From an uncultured Bacillota bacterium (GTDB lineage: Bacteria; Bacillota; Dehalobacteriia; UBA4068), in contig CAKQQU010000009.1 of assembly GCA_934271085.1 (NCBI GenBank), positions 1 to 38,483 on the forward strand: 38,483 nucleotides of DNA, read 5' to 3'. Numbering within the stretch: position 1 is the stretch's first letter; the number at the start of each line of letters is the position of its first letter. This document shows positions 17,862-26,877 of the stretch, one piece after another. The translations under genes and the position numbers were made by a program. A model generated the notes under the pieces. That model had not been told where the DNA came from, searched no databases, and saw only the letters and a program-made list of their open reading frames with translations.

Positions 17862-20345
17862 TCATACCCCGCGGTAAAGATGCCCTTTGGTATAATCCTG
17901 CATAATGCCGCCGATCCTGTCTGTTGCTTCTGCGAAACAGATATCATCCCCTGCTGCCAGTTGGTATAATTCCAGCAAACGGCTGGCTTTGGGACGATCA
18001 TACAAACGTATATCCAGCAGCATATGGCTGACACCTGCCCTGCGCAGATTGACCGTTTCCTTCAGCAGGCAATGCTCCCTGGAATTAAAAACATGCATCC
18101 GGCAGGCATTATCACAGCGCAGAGGAAAGCAAAAGCCCTTTTCGTCACGGAAATAAAAATTATTTTTACTGCTGCGGCACGGTCTGGAACAGGGATTATT
18201 TTCCCTGCTGTCATGACGGCGGCCGCCGCAAAGCGCGCCCACCCCACAGTATTCGCTTACCATAACCTGCAAGGCCCCTTGGGCAAATACTTCGGTTTGC
18301 ATCCCGCAGCTATCCAGCTTTTTCAGCTGCTCCAGATTGAGTTCAGGAGAAAGGGTTATCCTTTTAAGTCCCTGCTCTGCCAAAAACCGGCAGCAAGAGC
18401 TGTTAAAGCAGTTTAACCCCATTCCCCCGTAAACAGGTTTACGCCAGCCCAGATCACGCAGCATCTGTATCTGTCCCAGATTATTTACTACTAACCCGGA
18501 TAAAGGCAGCTCCTGCCAGCTGATGATTTTTTTCAGCCAGTACTCTTCCTCGTGGGGCAGAATGATCTGAGGCAGATAGGGTATCAACCCGGCGCCCTTT
18601 GCCTGCAATTCCCGGCAAAGGCAGGAATAATCCACTTCTTCCCTGCCGCTGAATCCCAAGGCATCTATATAGATATCTTTCACACCTTTATCTGCAGCCA
18701 GCCTTGCCTGCTCAGTTGTAGCGGTCAATACACTTATGGCAGTTTTCCCAACTGCCTTTTGCTTTTCCGCAGGCAGGAATATCCTGATATTACCGGCAAA
18801 GGCATTATTATCCCAGGGACGCTGATCTCCTGCAGCCCTCTGGGCCAGAATATCCTCAACAACTTTCCTGCGGCACTTATTAAGCACCGATGAAGGGAGC
18901 ATCACGCCTTTATCCAGAGCTCCCGTCAATTCGCCCAGCTTATATCCGGTGCCGCCCAGCCGGGAAAGCTGCACCCTGATACTGGTAAGATCACTGACGC
19001 TGCTGCGGGCAGGTTCCACCACATAATCGCTGGTATATGCGGCAGTGTAATTATCCTCATCCCAGGCCCGCAAATAAAAAGGCTGGCCGATACAGGCATT
19101 GAAAGCAAAATTCAGAGATCTGCAGGGAAAATCATCCATACTGCCGCGGGCTTCTTCCATTAGCGGGGCATCAAATATCTTAAAAACCCTATCCCCCTCA
19201 CGGCCGCCTTTACAGCTTACGGAAACAGTATCTCCTGGTGCAGCCGCTTCCGTTGGCCCACCAGCCAAAGTCATATCTTCCACGGTCAAGGTGGGCTTAT
19301 TACCGCCGCTGCCCCATATTTCCAGCATATCCCCAATATGCAATGGCTGGCTAAGCTTAAGGCTGATGCGGCCGCGGCCGGCAGACTGGATGCGTCCGGC
19401 AAAAACTCCCCGGTTATTGGGGCGGGCATAGCTCATCATGGCAGATCCCGGATTATGGCTCCAGTAAGCGGTGCAGTGATCCCTGTTGAATACCTGCAGC
19501 AGCCGGCGCATACTCTCCTCTGCTTCCTGTAGGGGAAGGCCTTTGGCCAAATTATCCAAAGCTTGTCTGTATACTTTTGTTACCACAGCAACATATTCCG
19601 GCTTTTTCATCCGGCCTTCTATCTTCCAGGAAGCAAGCTGCTGCCGGTAAAGCTTCTCTATTTCCTCATATCCCACCAGATCTCTGGGGGAAAGGAGATA
19701 ATTGCCCTTACAGCAGGTTTTGACCTCCCGACCCAAATCATCCACCAGCTTATAGGCCATGCGGCAGGGCTGGGCACAGCGTCCCCTGTTGCCGCTTCGG
19801 CCCCCTACCATGGAAGAAAACAGACATTGGCCGCTGTAGCATATACAAAGTGCGCCATGGACAAAGGACTCCAGCTCAATATCAGTAGCTGAACGCACCC
19901 TGGCAATGTCCTCCAAAGAAAGCTCGCGGGCCAGGATCACCCGCTCCACTCCCTGACTGGCTAAAAAGTTGCAGCCGGCGGCATTATGAATACTCATCTG
20001 GGTACTGGCGTGCAGCGGCAGATCCGGCAAAAGCCGGCGCAAGGCGGTCATCAGCCCGATATCCTGAAGGATAATGGCGTCAACTCCGGCATGATACAGC
20101 TCGCCGGCATAATAAAGCGCATCCGGCATTTCCTCATCTGATATTAAAGTATTAAGGGTAACATAAATTTTGGCATGCCAAAGATGCGCCAGGCGTACAG
20201 CCTGGGCTATTTGCTCCAAAGTAAAATTATCGGCAAAAGCACGGGCGGAAAAAGTTTTTCCGCCCAGATAAACAGCATCGGCCCCATTAGCCAAAGCTGC
20301 CTGTAATGCGGCAAAACTTCCTGCCGGGGCTAATAATTCCGTCAT
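17862..20345 (-). CDS. Peptidase U32 family protein, RlhA-like (probable 23S rRNA hydroxylation)
   Basis: The opening MTELLAPAGSFAALQAALA and GADAVYLGGKTFSARAFADN is the classical U32 start. The conserved Cys cluster lies about residues 165-195 (ICYSGQCLFSS, then NRGRCAQPCR) and fits the iron-sulfur or metal centre of this family. A middle region resembling the DUF3656 domain and a second U32-like half with its own Cys residues (EYCGVGALCGGRR, PCSRPCR) give 827 residues in total. This layout is that of Escherichia coli RlhA, which hydroxylates a 23S rRNA cytidine, and not of a true protease, although the family name says peptidase. AGGAGATAAA precedes the ATG. It follows the NIF3-like gene by 9 bases. 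Function by homology only. Confidence 0.85.
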   Translation of the reverse strand: MTELLAPAGSFAALQAALANGADAVYLGGKTFSARAFADNFTLEQIAQAVRLAHLWHAKIYVTLNTLISDEEMPDALYYAGELYHAGVDAIILQDIGLMTALRRLLPDLPLHASTQMSIHNAAGCNFLASQGVERVILARELSLEDIARVRSATDIELESFVHGALCICYSGQCLFSSMVGGRSGNRGRCAQPCRMAYKLVDDLGREVKTCCKGNYLLSPRDLVGYEEIEKLYRQQLASWKIEGRMKKPEYVAVVTKVYRQALDNLAKGLPLQEAEESMRRLLQVFNRDHCTAYWSHNPGSAMMSYARPNNRGVFAGRIQSAGRGRISLKLSQPLHIGDMLEIWGSGGNKPTLTVEDMTLAGGPTEAAAPGDTVSVSCKGGREGDRVFKIFDAPLMEEARGSMDDFPCRSLNFAFNACIGQPFYLRAWDEDNYTAAYTSDYVVEPARSSVSDLTSIRVQLSRLGGTGYKLGELTGALDKGVMLPSSVLNKCRRKVVEDILAQRAAGDQRPWDNNAFAGNIRIFLPAEKQKAVGKTAISVLTATTEQARLAADKGVKDIYIDALGFSGREEVDYSCLCRELQAKGAGLIPYLPQIILPHEEEYWLKKIISWQELPLSGLVVNNLGQIQMLRDLGWRKPVYGGMGLNCFNSSCCRFLAEQGLKRITLSPELNLEQLKKLDSCGMQTEVFAQGALQVMVSEYCGVGALCGGRRHDSRENNPCSRPCRSSKNNFYFRDEKGFCFPLRCDNACRMHVFNSREHCLLKETVNLRRAGVSHMLLDIRLYDRPKASRLLELYQLAAGDDICFAEATDRIGGIMQDYTKGHLYRGV

Positions 20346-20354
20346 TTTTATCTC

Positions 20355-21308
20355 CTAATTACGGCTGACGCGGATCAGGCCGGAGGCAGGGATGATCGTT
20401 ACCCCGCCTGCTGATACCTTGTCAAGGAAAAGGTTCACTCCCAAACTATCGGATGCCATATGCCCTGCGGATATCACATTAAGATGGGATTCAGAGGCCG
20501 CATCCAGTATCTCTTTGCTTACAGCCATGCAAACCACTGTACTGACCCCTGCTTGCGCCAGCAGGGAGTAGTAACGGCTGGGGCCTTCCGTACCGCCGGT
20601 CATATCCACAAAAACCCGGCCGGCGCTGCGGCTGCCGCTGCCTGCCGCAATGGCAGGAGCATTATGGCAACGGGCGGCTGTAGCATATTCTTCCTCCTTA
20701 AGCAGCAGGTCGATTATATCATCCAGAGTATCCGGCTTTTGGGCGGCAAACATCCTGCTCAGATAATTGTTGACCAGATTATCGCAGGGAGTATGGATAC
20801 ATACCATATTCAATCCCAGCAGTCTGGCTGCATCCACAGTTCTTTGATAATTACTGGAACCAACGCTATGCTCCACTTCCCTTATTTTTGGTTCCATTAT
20901 CTCCTGAGTCTCATTAAGCCGTATCCCGGCCTGAGAAAATGAATCTGTCTGTATATCCTTTACCTGGGCCAGATCAGCCAGACCGATACCCCGGGGATGA
21001 TGAGACATTACCAGTCCGATACCTGCGCCATCCCGATTAAGCTCCCTGGTCAGCAGCAGTTCCGGTAAATCCATATCTATACCCACTATCATGGTATCGA
21101 TATCCGTATCCGGATCGCCGTTTAGGATACGGCTATCGCCGTAAGGATTACTGAGCGAATCCTTATCAAAATAGATACGGCGGTTTTCAGGCAGCTTATC
21201 ATAAGCTTTTTTGGCGGCGGTCAGCACTTTCCGGGCGCCCTCAAGGCCGCGGGGGTCAGCCTCCATACCCATTTCTATGGCCATAGAGAAAATATCTTTT
21301 ATTTTCAT
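20355..21308 (-). CDS. NIF3-like (Nif3/YbgI/YqfO-type) metal-binding protein
   Basis: The 317-residue protein carries scattered metal-ligand motifs in the order expected for NIF3-type proteins: SHHPRGI near residue 102, CIHTPCDN near residue 173, and SAGHMASDSLG near the C-terminus with His and Asp. NIF3 proteins form toroidal hexamers with two metal ions and have unsettled biochemical roles (a GTP cyclohydrolase-like fold has been noted). This is a divergent member; the N-terminal 60 residues, rich in charged residues, do not match the usual start. ATG 21308 is preceded by a GGAGAG-like site. It is tightly packed, 28 bases after zapA and 9 bases before the U32 gene, so it is part of the same operon. 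Confidence 0.65.
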   Translation of the reverse strand: MKIKDIFSMAIEMGMEADPRGLEGARKVLTAAKKAYDKLPENRRIYFDKDSLSNPYGDSRILNGDPDTDIDTMIVGIDMDLPELLLTRELNRDGAGIGLVMSHHPRGIGLADLAQVKDIQTDSFSQAGIRLNETQEIMEPKIREVEHSVGSSNYQRTVDAARLLGLNMVCIHTPCDNLVNNYLSRMFAAQKPDTLDDIIDLLLKEEEYATAARCHNAPAIAAGSGSRSAGRVFVDMTGGTEGPSRYYSLLAQAGVSTVVCMAVSKEILDAASESHLNVISAGHMASDSLGVNLFLDKVSAGGVTIIPASGLIRVSRN

Positions 21309-21336
21309 AGCTCTCTCCTAAAACATATTGCCCAAA

Positions 21337-21591
21337 TTAGCGACTGGGCAAACCGGCTTCCGCCGCCACCCCATCGTATTCTTCCTGCAATTCCTGAAGT
21401 TCTTCAGAAAGCATCAAAGCAGCCAGCGTAGCTGCTCTGGTCTGAGAATAATAAGGAGCCTGCCTGCGTATTTCCTCAATTTTTTCTTCCACAGCCTTAA
21501 CGATGGCCTCCAATTTCTCCAGAGGCTTATCGCTGCGCAGAGTATATTCCACGCCGTCCAGACGAAATCTCAAAGAATTTTGCGCTACCAT
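21337..21591 (-). CDS. zapA: Cell division protein ZapA
   Basis: ZapA binds FtsZ and bundles protofilaments at the division ring. The 84-residue size is typical. The N-terminal beta part (SLRFRLDGVEYTLRSDKPLE) is followed by a long helix of Glu, Leu and Ala heptads that forms the antiparallel coiled coil. GGGAGGT lies 6 bases before the ATG. It is located directly after pheT, a frequent arrangement in Clostridia. Confidence 0.88.
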   Translation of the reverse strand: MVAQNSLRFRLDGVEYTLRSDKPLEKLEAIVKAVEEKIEEIRRQAPYYSQTRAATLAALMLSEELQELQEEYDGVAAEAGLPSR

Positions 21592-21625
21592 CAGCAGACC
21601 TCCCTTATCTTTTATATTCCCTACT

Positions 21626-24049
21626 TTATCGCAGCTTATAGCTGAGTTCGCTTTCCAACGCAGCTACTATGGAAGCAAAAGCAGCGTCTACCTCTTTATC
21701 GGTGAGCGTACGTTCATCATCCCGGAATTCCAGGCTGTAGGCAAGCGAACGGCAGCCGGCCGGAATAGGAGCTTTATCATAAAGATCAAAAAGCCGCACC
21801 CGGCGCAGGAACTCGCCGCCTGCATTGCGGATCACCGCCGCCACCTGGCTCTCAGCAATATCGGAACTGCCGATAACAGCTATATCCCTGGTGGAGGCAG
21901 GATATTTGGGCAAATCATGATCCTTGTTTCCCAAAGCCAGGGCCGCAGCCATAACAGCGGGCAAAGCCAGCTCGGCCACGATCACCCTGCCGGTAAGCTG
22001 ATAATTCTCCGCAACCTTGGGATGGATCTCGCCCAGATAACCAATTTCCTCCCCATTCAGCAGCAAGGCTGCAGTACGTCCCGGATGAAGGAAGGGTCTG
22101 GTTGTACGGCGGTATTCAAAAGCAAGACCTAAAGTATCGAAAATATGATCCATAACGCCTTTAAGGGTAAAGTAATCATAGGCGCCGTCTTTTTGGAGCC
22201 AGCCTTCATCGGGAGCGCCGGCCACCAGCATAGCCAGGGTATCCACCTCTGCAGGCTGAGTGGCAAGCATATCTTCCGCAGCGGGAATATAAACCATACC
22301 CGTCTCAAAAAAGCGCAGATCCAGATTGCGGCGAGCCTGATTGCGGGCAGCGCTGTGCAGCAAGCCCGGCAGCAGGGTGCGGCGCATAACGGACTGGTCT
22401 TCACTTAAGGGATTGCTGATGGGCAGCACCCGGCGCCATTCATGGTCGGCGGGAAGCAGCAGATTATCCGCCTCTGCAGGATGGATAAAGCTATAATTCA
22501 GCGCCTCGTTAAGACCAGCAGCCGCGCAGGTCCGTTTCAGCTTATTCATAAATACCTGACTGGCGCTGCGGCCGCCGGCAGTGGCATTAACCGGTATAGT
22601 TTTGGGAATAAGGTCATAGCCTTTTAGCCTGGCCACTTCCTCAATAAGATCAACTTCCATGCTGATATCCTGCCGATAGGTGGGTACAGTTACCAGCACT
22701 GCTCCCTCGCCCTGTTTTTCCAGCTCAAAGCCGAGAGACTCTATTACCTGATCTATCTCCGCGATGGAAAAAGAGGTGCCAAGGATATGATTGACCCGTT
22801 CGGCTCTCAGCAGTATCCTGGCGGGAGCGGGGATGCTGCTGCAGACATCCACAGCGCCCTGGGCAGCAGTGCCGCCGCAGTATTTGACCATCAGCTGGGC
22901 TGCCCTGCGGGCTGCAGCATCACAATTGGCAATATCAACGCCCTTTTCAAAGCGCATGGAAGCTTCCGAAGGGATGCCCAATGAACGGGCAGCCTTGCGG
23001 ATATGTACAGGCTCAAAGGCCGCAGATTCGATAAGAACATCGGTAGTTGCTTCCGTAACTTCACTTTCCATGCCGCCCATAACGCCGGCCACGCACACCG
23101 GGCCGCAACCATCGCAGATCAGGATCTCTCCGCCCCTGAATACTCTGTCTTTTCCATCCAGGGTAGTCATCTTCTCATTTAATCCGGCAGCGCGTACCAC
23201 TATTTTTTGTCCGCGCAGCTTCTGATAATCAAAGGTATGCAAGGGCTGATTCATTTCCAGCATAACAAAATTGCTTATATCCACCACATTATTGATGGGA
23301 CGCATACCTGCTGCCCGCAGATAGTTCTGCATCCACAGGGGAGAAGGGCCGATCTTAACGTTTTTGACCAGCCGTGCCAGATAACGGGGACAAAGGGATT
23401 CATCCTCCACCTCTATACTGATCTGTTTACAGATGGGCTCCCCTGCTTCCTCGTAAGAAAGATCGGGGTACTTAACGGGATTGCCGTTATAGGCGGCTGC
23501 TTCCCTGGCCAGATTTATCATGCCCAGGCAATCGCTGCGGTTGGGAGTCAATTCAATAAGCAGGACCTGATCCCGCAGATCCAGCGCATCCCGGATATCC
23601 ATACCCAAAGGAGCTTCCTTGCCGGCAAAAGCATCATTCAGTTCCCAGATGCCGCTGTGATCATCGGAAATGCCCAGTTCCTTCTGGGAGCAAAGCATAC
23701 CCTGGGAAACATGGCCGAAAGTCTTGCGGGCGCTGATGGTAAAATCACCGGGCAGGACAGCGCCTACCTTAGCGCAGGCCACCAGCAGCCCTTCCCGCAC
23801 ATTGGGGGCGCCGCAAATAATATCCAGCGGTTCGCCGGAGCCGGCATCCACCTTGCAGATATGCAGATGATCGCTTCCCTGCACCTTTTCGCAGCTAAGG
23901 ACGCGGGCTACCACCACGCCGCTGAAATCATCAGCCATATTCAATATTTCATCATACTCCAGCCCGGCCTGAGTATAGCGGCGAGCCATTTCTTCAGCAT
24001 CCCAATCTATATCCAGATAGGTTTTCAGCCAATTATAAGAAACTCTCAT
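21626..24049 (-). CDS. pheT: Phenylalanine-tRNA ligase beta subunit
   Basis: PheT pairs with PheS in an alpha2-beta2 synthetase that charges tRNA-Phe; the beta subunit holds the editing site and anticodon-binding parts. The protein has 807 residues, the bacterial norm. In order I see the MRVSYNWLKTYLDID start, an OB-fold tRNA-binding region (about 40-150, with KVQGSDHLHICKVD), the B3/B4 editing domain (about 210-380), the B5 region, a catalytic-like domain, and a C-terminal FDX-ACB domain from about residue 710 (SSDIAESQVAAVIRNAGGEF). ATG 24049 has GGAGGT 7 bases ahead; the in-frame TTG 15 bases upstream is not used. It is 30 bases downstream of pheS. Confidence 0.97.
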   Translation of the reverse strand: MRVSYNWLKTYLDIDWDAEEMARRYTQAGLEYDEILNMADDFSGVVVARVLSCEKVQGSDHLHICKVDAGSGEPLDIICGAPNVREGLLVACAKVGAVLPGDFTISARKTFGHVSQGMLCSQKELGISDDHSGIWELNDAFAGKEAPLGMDIRDALDLRDQVLLIELTPNRSDCLGMINLAREAAAYNGNPVKYPDLSYEEAGEPICKQISIEVEDESLCPRYLARLVKNVKIGPSPLWMQNYLRAAGMRPINNVVDISNFVMLEMNQPLHTFDYQKLRGQKIVVRAAGLNEKMTTLDGKDRVFRGGEILICDGCGPVCVAGVMGGMESEVTEATTDVLIESAAFEPVHIRKAARSLGIPSEASMRFEKGVDIANCDAAARRAAQLMVKYCGGTAAQGAVDVCSSIPAPARILLRAERVNHILGTSFSIAEIDQVIESLGFELEKQGEGAVLVTVPTYRQDISMEVDLIEEVARLKGYDLIPKTIPVNATAGGRSASQVFMNKLKRTCAAAGLNEALNYSFIHPAEADNLLLPADHEWRRVLPISNPLSEDQSVMRRTLLPGLLHSAARNQARRNLDLRFFETGMVYIPAAEDMLATQPAEVDTLAMLVAGAPDEGWLQKDGAYDYFTLKGVMDHIFDTLGLAFEYRRTTRPFLHPGRTAALLLNGEEIGYLGEIHPKVAENYQLTGRVIVAELALPAVMAAALALGNKDHDLPKYPASTRDIAVIGSSDIAESQVAAVIRNAGGEFLRRVRLFDLYDKAPIPAGCRSLAYSLEFRDDERTLTDKEVDAAFASIVAALESELSYKLR

Positions 24050-24079
24050 GACGGTGACCTCCAATTATTGTATCTGCCG

Positions 24080-25102
24080 CTAAAAGCTGGACAGGAATCT
24101 TACATCATTGTCAAAAAGCAGGCGCATATCGTTTATGCCGTATTTAAGCATGGCCACCCTCTCTATGCCCATACCAAAGGCAAAGCCGGAACATTCTTCC
24201 GGATCATAGCCGGACATTTCCAGAACTCTGGGATGCACCTGGCCGGAGCCGAGTATCTCGATCCACCCCATATTCTTACACAGACGGCAGCCTTTTCCGC
24301 CGCAGACAAAACAGGAAATATCCACCTCGGCGGAAGGCTCGGTAAACGGGAAATAACTGGGACGCAGACGGATCTCCCTTTCCTCACCAAACATTTTGCG
24401 GGCAAATTCCAGCAAAGTGCCTGAAAGATCGGCAAAGGTAACGTTTTTATCTATTACCAGCCCTTCCATCTGGTGGAACATGGGAGAATGAGTAGCATCG
24501 TCATCCCGCCTGTATACCACTCCGGGAGAGATTATCTTTACCGGCAGGCTGCCCTTCATCTTTTCCATAGTATGCACCTGCACAGGCGAGGTATGGGTGC
24601 GCAAAAGCATCCGCTCGCTGAAATAAAAACTGTCCTGCATATCCCTGGCAGGATGCTCGGGAGGCAGATTCAGCGCCTCAAAATTGTAATAATCGTATTC
24701 AACCTGAGGCCCCTCTGCAATGGTGTATCCCATACCCAAAAAGATATCTTCCATTTCTTCCTGAACCTGGGTAAGAATATGGCGGCTGCCCTTTTTAAGA
24801 CTTATGCCGGGCAGGGATATATCTATGGTCTCTGCAGCAAGTGCAGCAGCGGTCTCCTGCTCTTTAAATTCAGCCATTTTAGCATTGATAGCCTGTTCCA
24901 CATGGTTTTTAACCTGATTAACAGCAGCGCCCAGCACAGGACGCTCTTCAGGAGAGAGCTTGCCCATCTGCCGGGAAACAGCAGTCAGTTCTCCCTTTTT
25001 TCCCAGATAAGCGATTTTGATTTCCGTTAGTCCGGCAGCATTTTCCGCATTGCCGATAGCGGCGATAGCTTCGCTCTCGATCTTTTTCAACTGTTCCAGC
25101 AT
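24080..25102 (-). CDS. pheS: Phenylalanine-tRNA ligase alpha subunit
   Basis: PheS is the catalytic class II subunit that makes phenylalanyl-adenylate and transfers it to tRNA-Phe. It has 340 residues. The N-terminal coiled coil (to about residue 85) is followed by the catalytic domain with YRRDDDATHSPMFHQMEGL (motif 2 region) and FAFGMGIERVAMLKYGI (motif 3) at the C-terminus. A CFVCGGKGCRLC cluster near residue 270 is common in bacterial PheS and may bind zinc. The ATG follows GGAGG by 7 bases. The upstream leader ends in an intrinsic terminator and contains a YqzL-like micro-gene; no T-box sequence was recognised. Confidence 0.97.
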   Translation of the reverse strand: MLEQLKKIESEAIAAIGNAENAAGLTEIKIAYLGKKGELTAVSRQMGKLSPEERPVLGAAVNQVKNHVEQAINAKMAEFKEQETAAALAAETIDISLPGISLKKGSRHILTQVQEEMEDIFLGMGYTIAEGPQVEYDYYNFEALNLPPEHPARDMQDSFYFSERMLLRTHTSPVQVHTMEKMKGSLPVKIISPGVVYRRDDDATHSPMFHQMEGLVIDKNVTFADLSGTLLEFARKMFGEEREIRLRPSYFPFTEPSAEVDISCFVCGGKGCRLCKNMGWIEILGSGQVHPRVLEMSGYDPEECSGFAFGMGIERVAMLKYGINDMRLLFDNDVRFLSSF

Positions 25103-25172
25103 TTTCTTTCCTCCATACCGGGCACACCGGTTTTGATATCCGCAAGCAAAGACGTTAAATCATTGTTCCCCA

Positions 25173-25208
25173 TAAAAGAAAAGCCTTTCATCCGCGGGGA
25201 CGAAAGGC
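25173..25208 (-). terminator. Intrinsic terminator (or attenuator) upstream of pheS
   Basis: On the minus strand GCCTTTCGTCC pairs with GGATGAAAGGC around a CCGC loop (11 bp including one G-U), followed by TTTTCTTTT. It lies 70 bases before pheS and 34 bases after the YqzL-like frame. Just before it TTACCGCA (at the end of that frame) can pair with TGCGGTAA, so a competing fold is possible, and this may be an attenuator instead of a plain terminator. Confidence 0.8.
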
Positions 25209-25242
25209 ACAAACAGCGAGGATTACCGCATATCCGAAAGGA

Positions 25243-25335
25243 CTACGGCAGGCTTACCCTGCGGTAAATGATATAAGCGGCGACGCTTCCGGTCTGCTCA
25301 AAAATCTTCCAAAAGGTATTGGCATCAATTCTCAT
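25243..25335 (-). CDS. YqzL-like micro-protein (30 residues)
   Basis: The frame has 30 codons: it begins MRIDANTFWKIFEQTGSVAA and continues YIIYRRVSLP. The pattern W-K-x-F-x-x-T-G-S-x-x-A-Y-x-x-Y is that of the YqzL family of very small Bacillota proteins, which is usually about 45 residues and often lies near recO or era. The function of the family is unknown to me. The ATG at 25335 has GAGAG and GGT in front (AAAGGTAGAGAG), a fair site. The frame lies between the rRNA methyltransferase and a terminator preceding pheS. The two Phe codons are too few for a classical Phe leader peptide. Confidence 0.6.
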   Translation of the reverse strand: MRIDANTFWKIFEQTGSVAAYIIYRRVSLP

Positions 25336-25408
25336 AAGCTCTCTACCTTTCATTATATCTTTAGCAAAATTATATCATACAGCGGGCTATGGGGCAAGGC
25401 AAAATCAC

Positions 25409-26191
25409 TTATTTGACAAAAAAACTTTGATAAAAAAGCACCGTTGCCGCGGCTGCCACATTCAATGATTCCGCGCCCTGCCGCATTGGCAAAGCCACTG
25501 CTCCGTCGGAGCGCTGCCGCCAGAAATCCGACACGCCTCCGGCCTCGGAACCCAGAACCCACAGATGGGGCTTTTGCAATTTATCTCCCATCTTACGGAT
25601 ATCCTGCCCGTCCATGGCGGTTATATATACTGCCAATTTCAGTCTATCCGCGACGGACGCAGCTTCCTCATTGCCGGCAGCACGGTAAAAAGGCAGGCGG
25701 AACAGGGCTCCCATTGCCGCTCTTACAGTTTTGGGATTATATGGATCGGCGCAATTTGGTCCCAGAATAAGCCCCGCGACATTTGCCGCATAGGCGCTGC
25801 GGAAAATAGCGCCCAGATTCCCCGGATCAGCCACGCCGTCGCAAAGGGCATAACAATGACCGTCAGACGGCAAAGCAGCTTTATCCCGCATCTGGCATAC
25901 CATTGCAATTCCCTGACTGTGTTCGGTGGCAGTAAGCTGATTCAATAACCGGGAAGAAACGGTATAAACAGGCGCGCCTCCGTCAGCCGCCCTGGCGGCC
26001 AGCCCGCCAACAGCGGCAGAAGCGTCATCCGCCAGCAGCACATAACGCAGGACCTGGCCGCTTAAAAGAGCCTCTTCGCCCAAACGCAAACCTTCCACCA
26101 AAAAACAGCCGCTTTGAATGCGGCCCTTGCGCTGCTGCAAAGAACGGGCAAGTTTAAGGTATTGATTATCCTTGGAAGTGATAGTGAGCAT
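25409..26191 (-). CDS. TrmH/SpoU-family RNA 2'-O-methyltransferase
   Basis: SpoU-type enzymes use S-adenosylmethionine to methylate a ribose 2'-OH of rRNA or tRNA and dimerise through a knotted C-terminal domain. Here 260 residues comprise a short substrate-binding N-terminal part (with FLVEGLRLGEEAL) and the three SpoU motifs: motif 1 LCDGVADPGNLGAIFRSA (about 106-123), motif 2 LWVLGSEAGGVS, and motif 3 VALPMRQGAESLNVAAAA. The target nucleotide cannot be assigned; relatives next to pheS and rplT are usually annotated as 23S rRNA methyltransferases. I start at ATG 26191, which has AGGTG 5 bases before it; the in-frame ATG at 26209 lies against the rplT terminator and has no site. Confidence 0.92.
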   Translation of the reverse strand: MLTITSKDNQYLKLARSLQQRKGRIQSGCFLVEGLRLGEEALLSGQVLRYVLLADDASAAVGGLAARAADGGAPVYTVSSRLLNQLTATEHSQGIAMVCQMRDKAALPSDGHCYALCDGVADPGNLGAIFRSAYAANVAGLILGPNCADPYNPKTVRAAMGALFRLPFYRAAGNEEAASVADRLKLAVYITAMDGQDIRKMGDKLQKPHLWVLGSEAGGVSDFWRQRSDGAVALPMRQGAESLNVAAAATVLFYQSFFVK

Positions 26192-26210
26192 ATAACACCT
26201 GCAGATCATA

Positions 26211-26247
26211 ATAAAAAACAGCCGGTGCTCCGGAGCGCCGGCTGTTA
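26211..26247 (-). terminator. Intrinsic terminator after rplT
   Basis: On the minus strand ACAGCCGG-C-GCTC pairs with GAGC-A-CCGGCTGT (26245-26219), a long GC-rich stem with one mismatch, followed by six T residues. It ends the infC-rpmI-rplT unit about 20 bases before the methyltransferase start, so that gene depends on read-through or a cryptic promoter. Confidence 0.85.
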
Positions 26248-26252
26248 TGCCG

Positions 26253-26606
26253 CTAAAGATTGGCTTTGGCCAATTCGGCGAATTTATTGAAAGCAGCGAT
26301 ATCGCTGACAGCCAGCTCGGCCAGAACCTTGCGGTTGACTTCCACGCCGGCCTTTTTAAGACCGTAAATCATTTTGCTGTAAGACAGGTCGTTCATACGT
26401 GCTGCTGCATTGATACGGGTTATCCACAGTTTGCGGAAATCGCCTTTCTTTTTGCGGCGATGAGCAAAGGAATAATACAGAGAATGCAGCAGCTGCTCAT
26501 TGGCAACTCTGTACAGTTTGGAATTTGAAGCGCGGTAACCTTTGGTAAGCTTCAGAACTTTTTTATGACGTGCATGGCGGGTCATGCCTCTTTTTACTCT
26601 GGTCAT
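26253..26606 (-). CDS. rplT: 50S ribosomal protein L20
   Basis: L20 binds 23S rRNA early in large-subunit assembly and in Bacillota also represses its own operon by binding the infC leader. The 117-residue length is standard. The chain begins MTRVKRGMTRHARHKKVLKL with the typical basic N-terminal tail, followed by GYRASNSKLYRVANEQLLHS and the C-terminal globular domain. AAGGAGAG precedes the ATG. It is the third gene of infC-rpmI-rplT. Confidence 0.98.
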   Translation of the reverse strand: MTRVKRGMTRHARHKKVLKLTKGYRASNSKLYRVANEQLLHSLYYSFAHRRKKKGDFRKLWITRINAAARMNDLSYSKMIYGLKKAGVEVNRKVLAELAVSDIAAFNKFAELAKANL

Positions 26607-26649
26607 GTCTATCTCTCCTTAAACTAAACTGTTTTTCTTTTCGCCGGGA

Positions 26650-26847
26650 TTAAGCGTAAGGCAGCAGCTTGGAGAAACGACCGTTATCGGCGCTGCCAAG
26701 CACGGCAGATTTACGCAGGTTACGTTTTTGTTTCATGGTCTTGCAAGCCAATTTATGGCTGGCATAAGCATGGTGACGGCTGATTTTACCGGTACCGGTA
26801 ATTTTAACTCTTTTGGCGGTACCGCGATGAGTCTTCATTTTAGGCAT
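26650..26847 (-). CDS. rpmI: 50S ribosomal protein L35
   Basis: A 65-residue very basic protein with the family start MPKMKTHRGTAKRVKITGTG and the tail typical of L35 (KQKRNLRKSAVLGSADNGR). It is a late-binding component of the large ribosomal subunit. GAGGG lies 6 bases before the ATG. It lies between infC and rplT, the universal order. Confidence 0.98.
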   Translation of the reverse strand: MPKMKTHRGTAKRVKITGTGKISRHHAYASHKLACKTMKQKRNLRKSAVLGSADNGRFSKLLPYA

Positions 26848-26877
26848 TTTTTTCCCTCTTTTCTTGACTTTGTTAAA

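Noticed and set aside
23207..24424. 405-codon plus-strand frame over pheT and pheS
   Set aside because: Antisense to two unmistakable genes; residue composition (His, Gln, Ile rich) is typical of a shadow frame.
25103..25408. T-box leader for pheST
   Set aside because: A hairpin of T-box terminator style is present, but the conserved TGG-N-ACC bulge sequence and specifier structure were not found.
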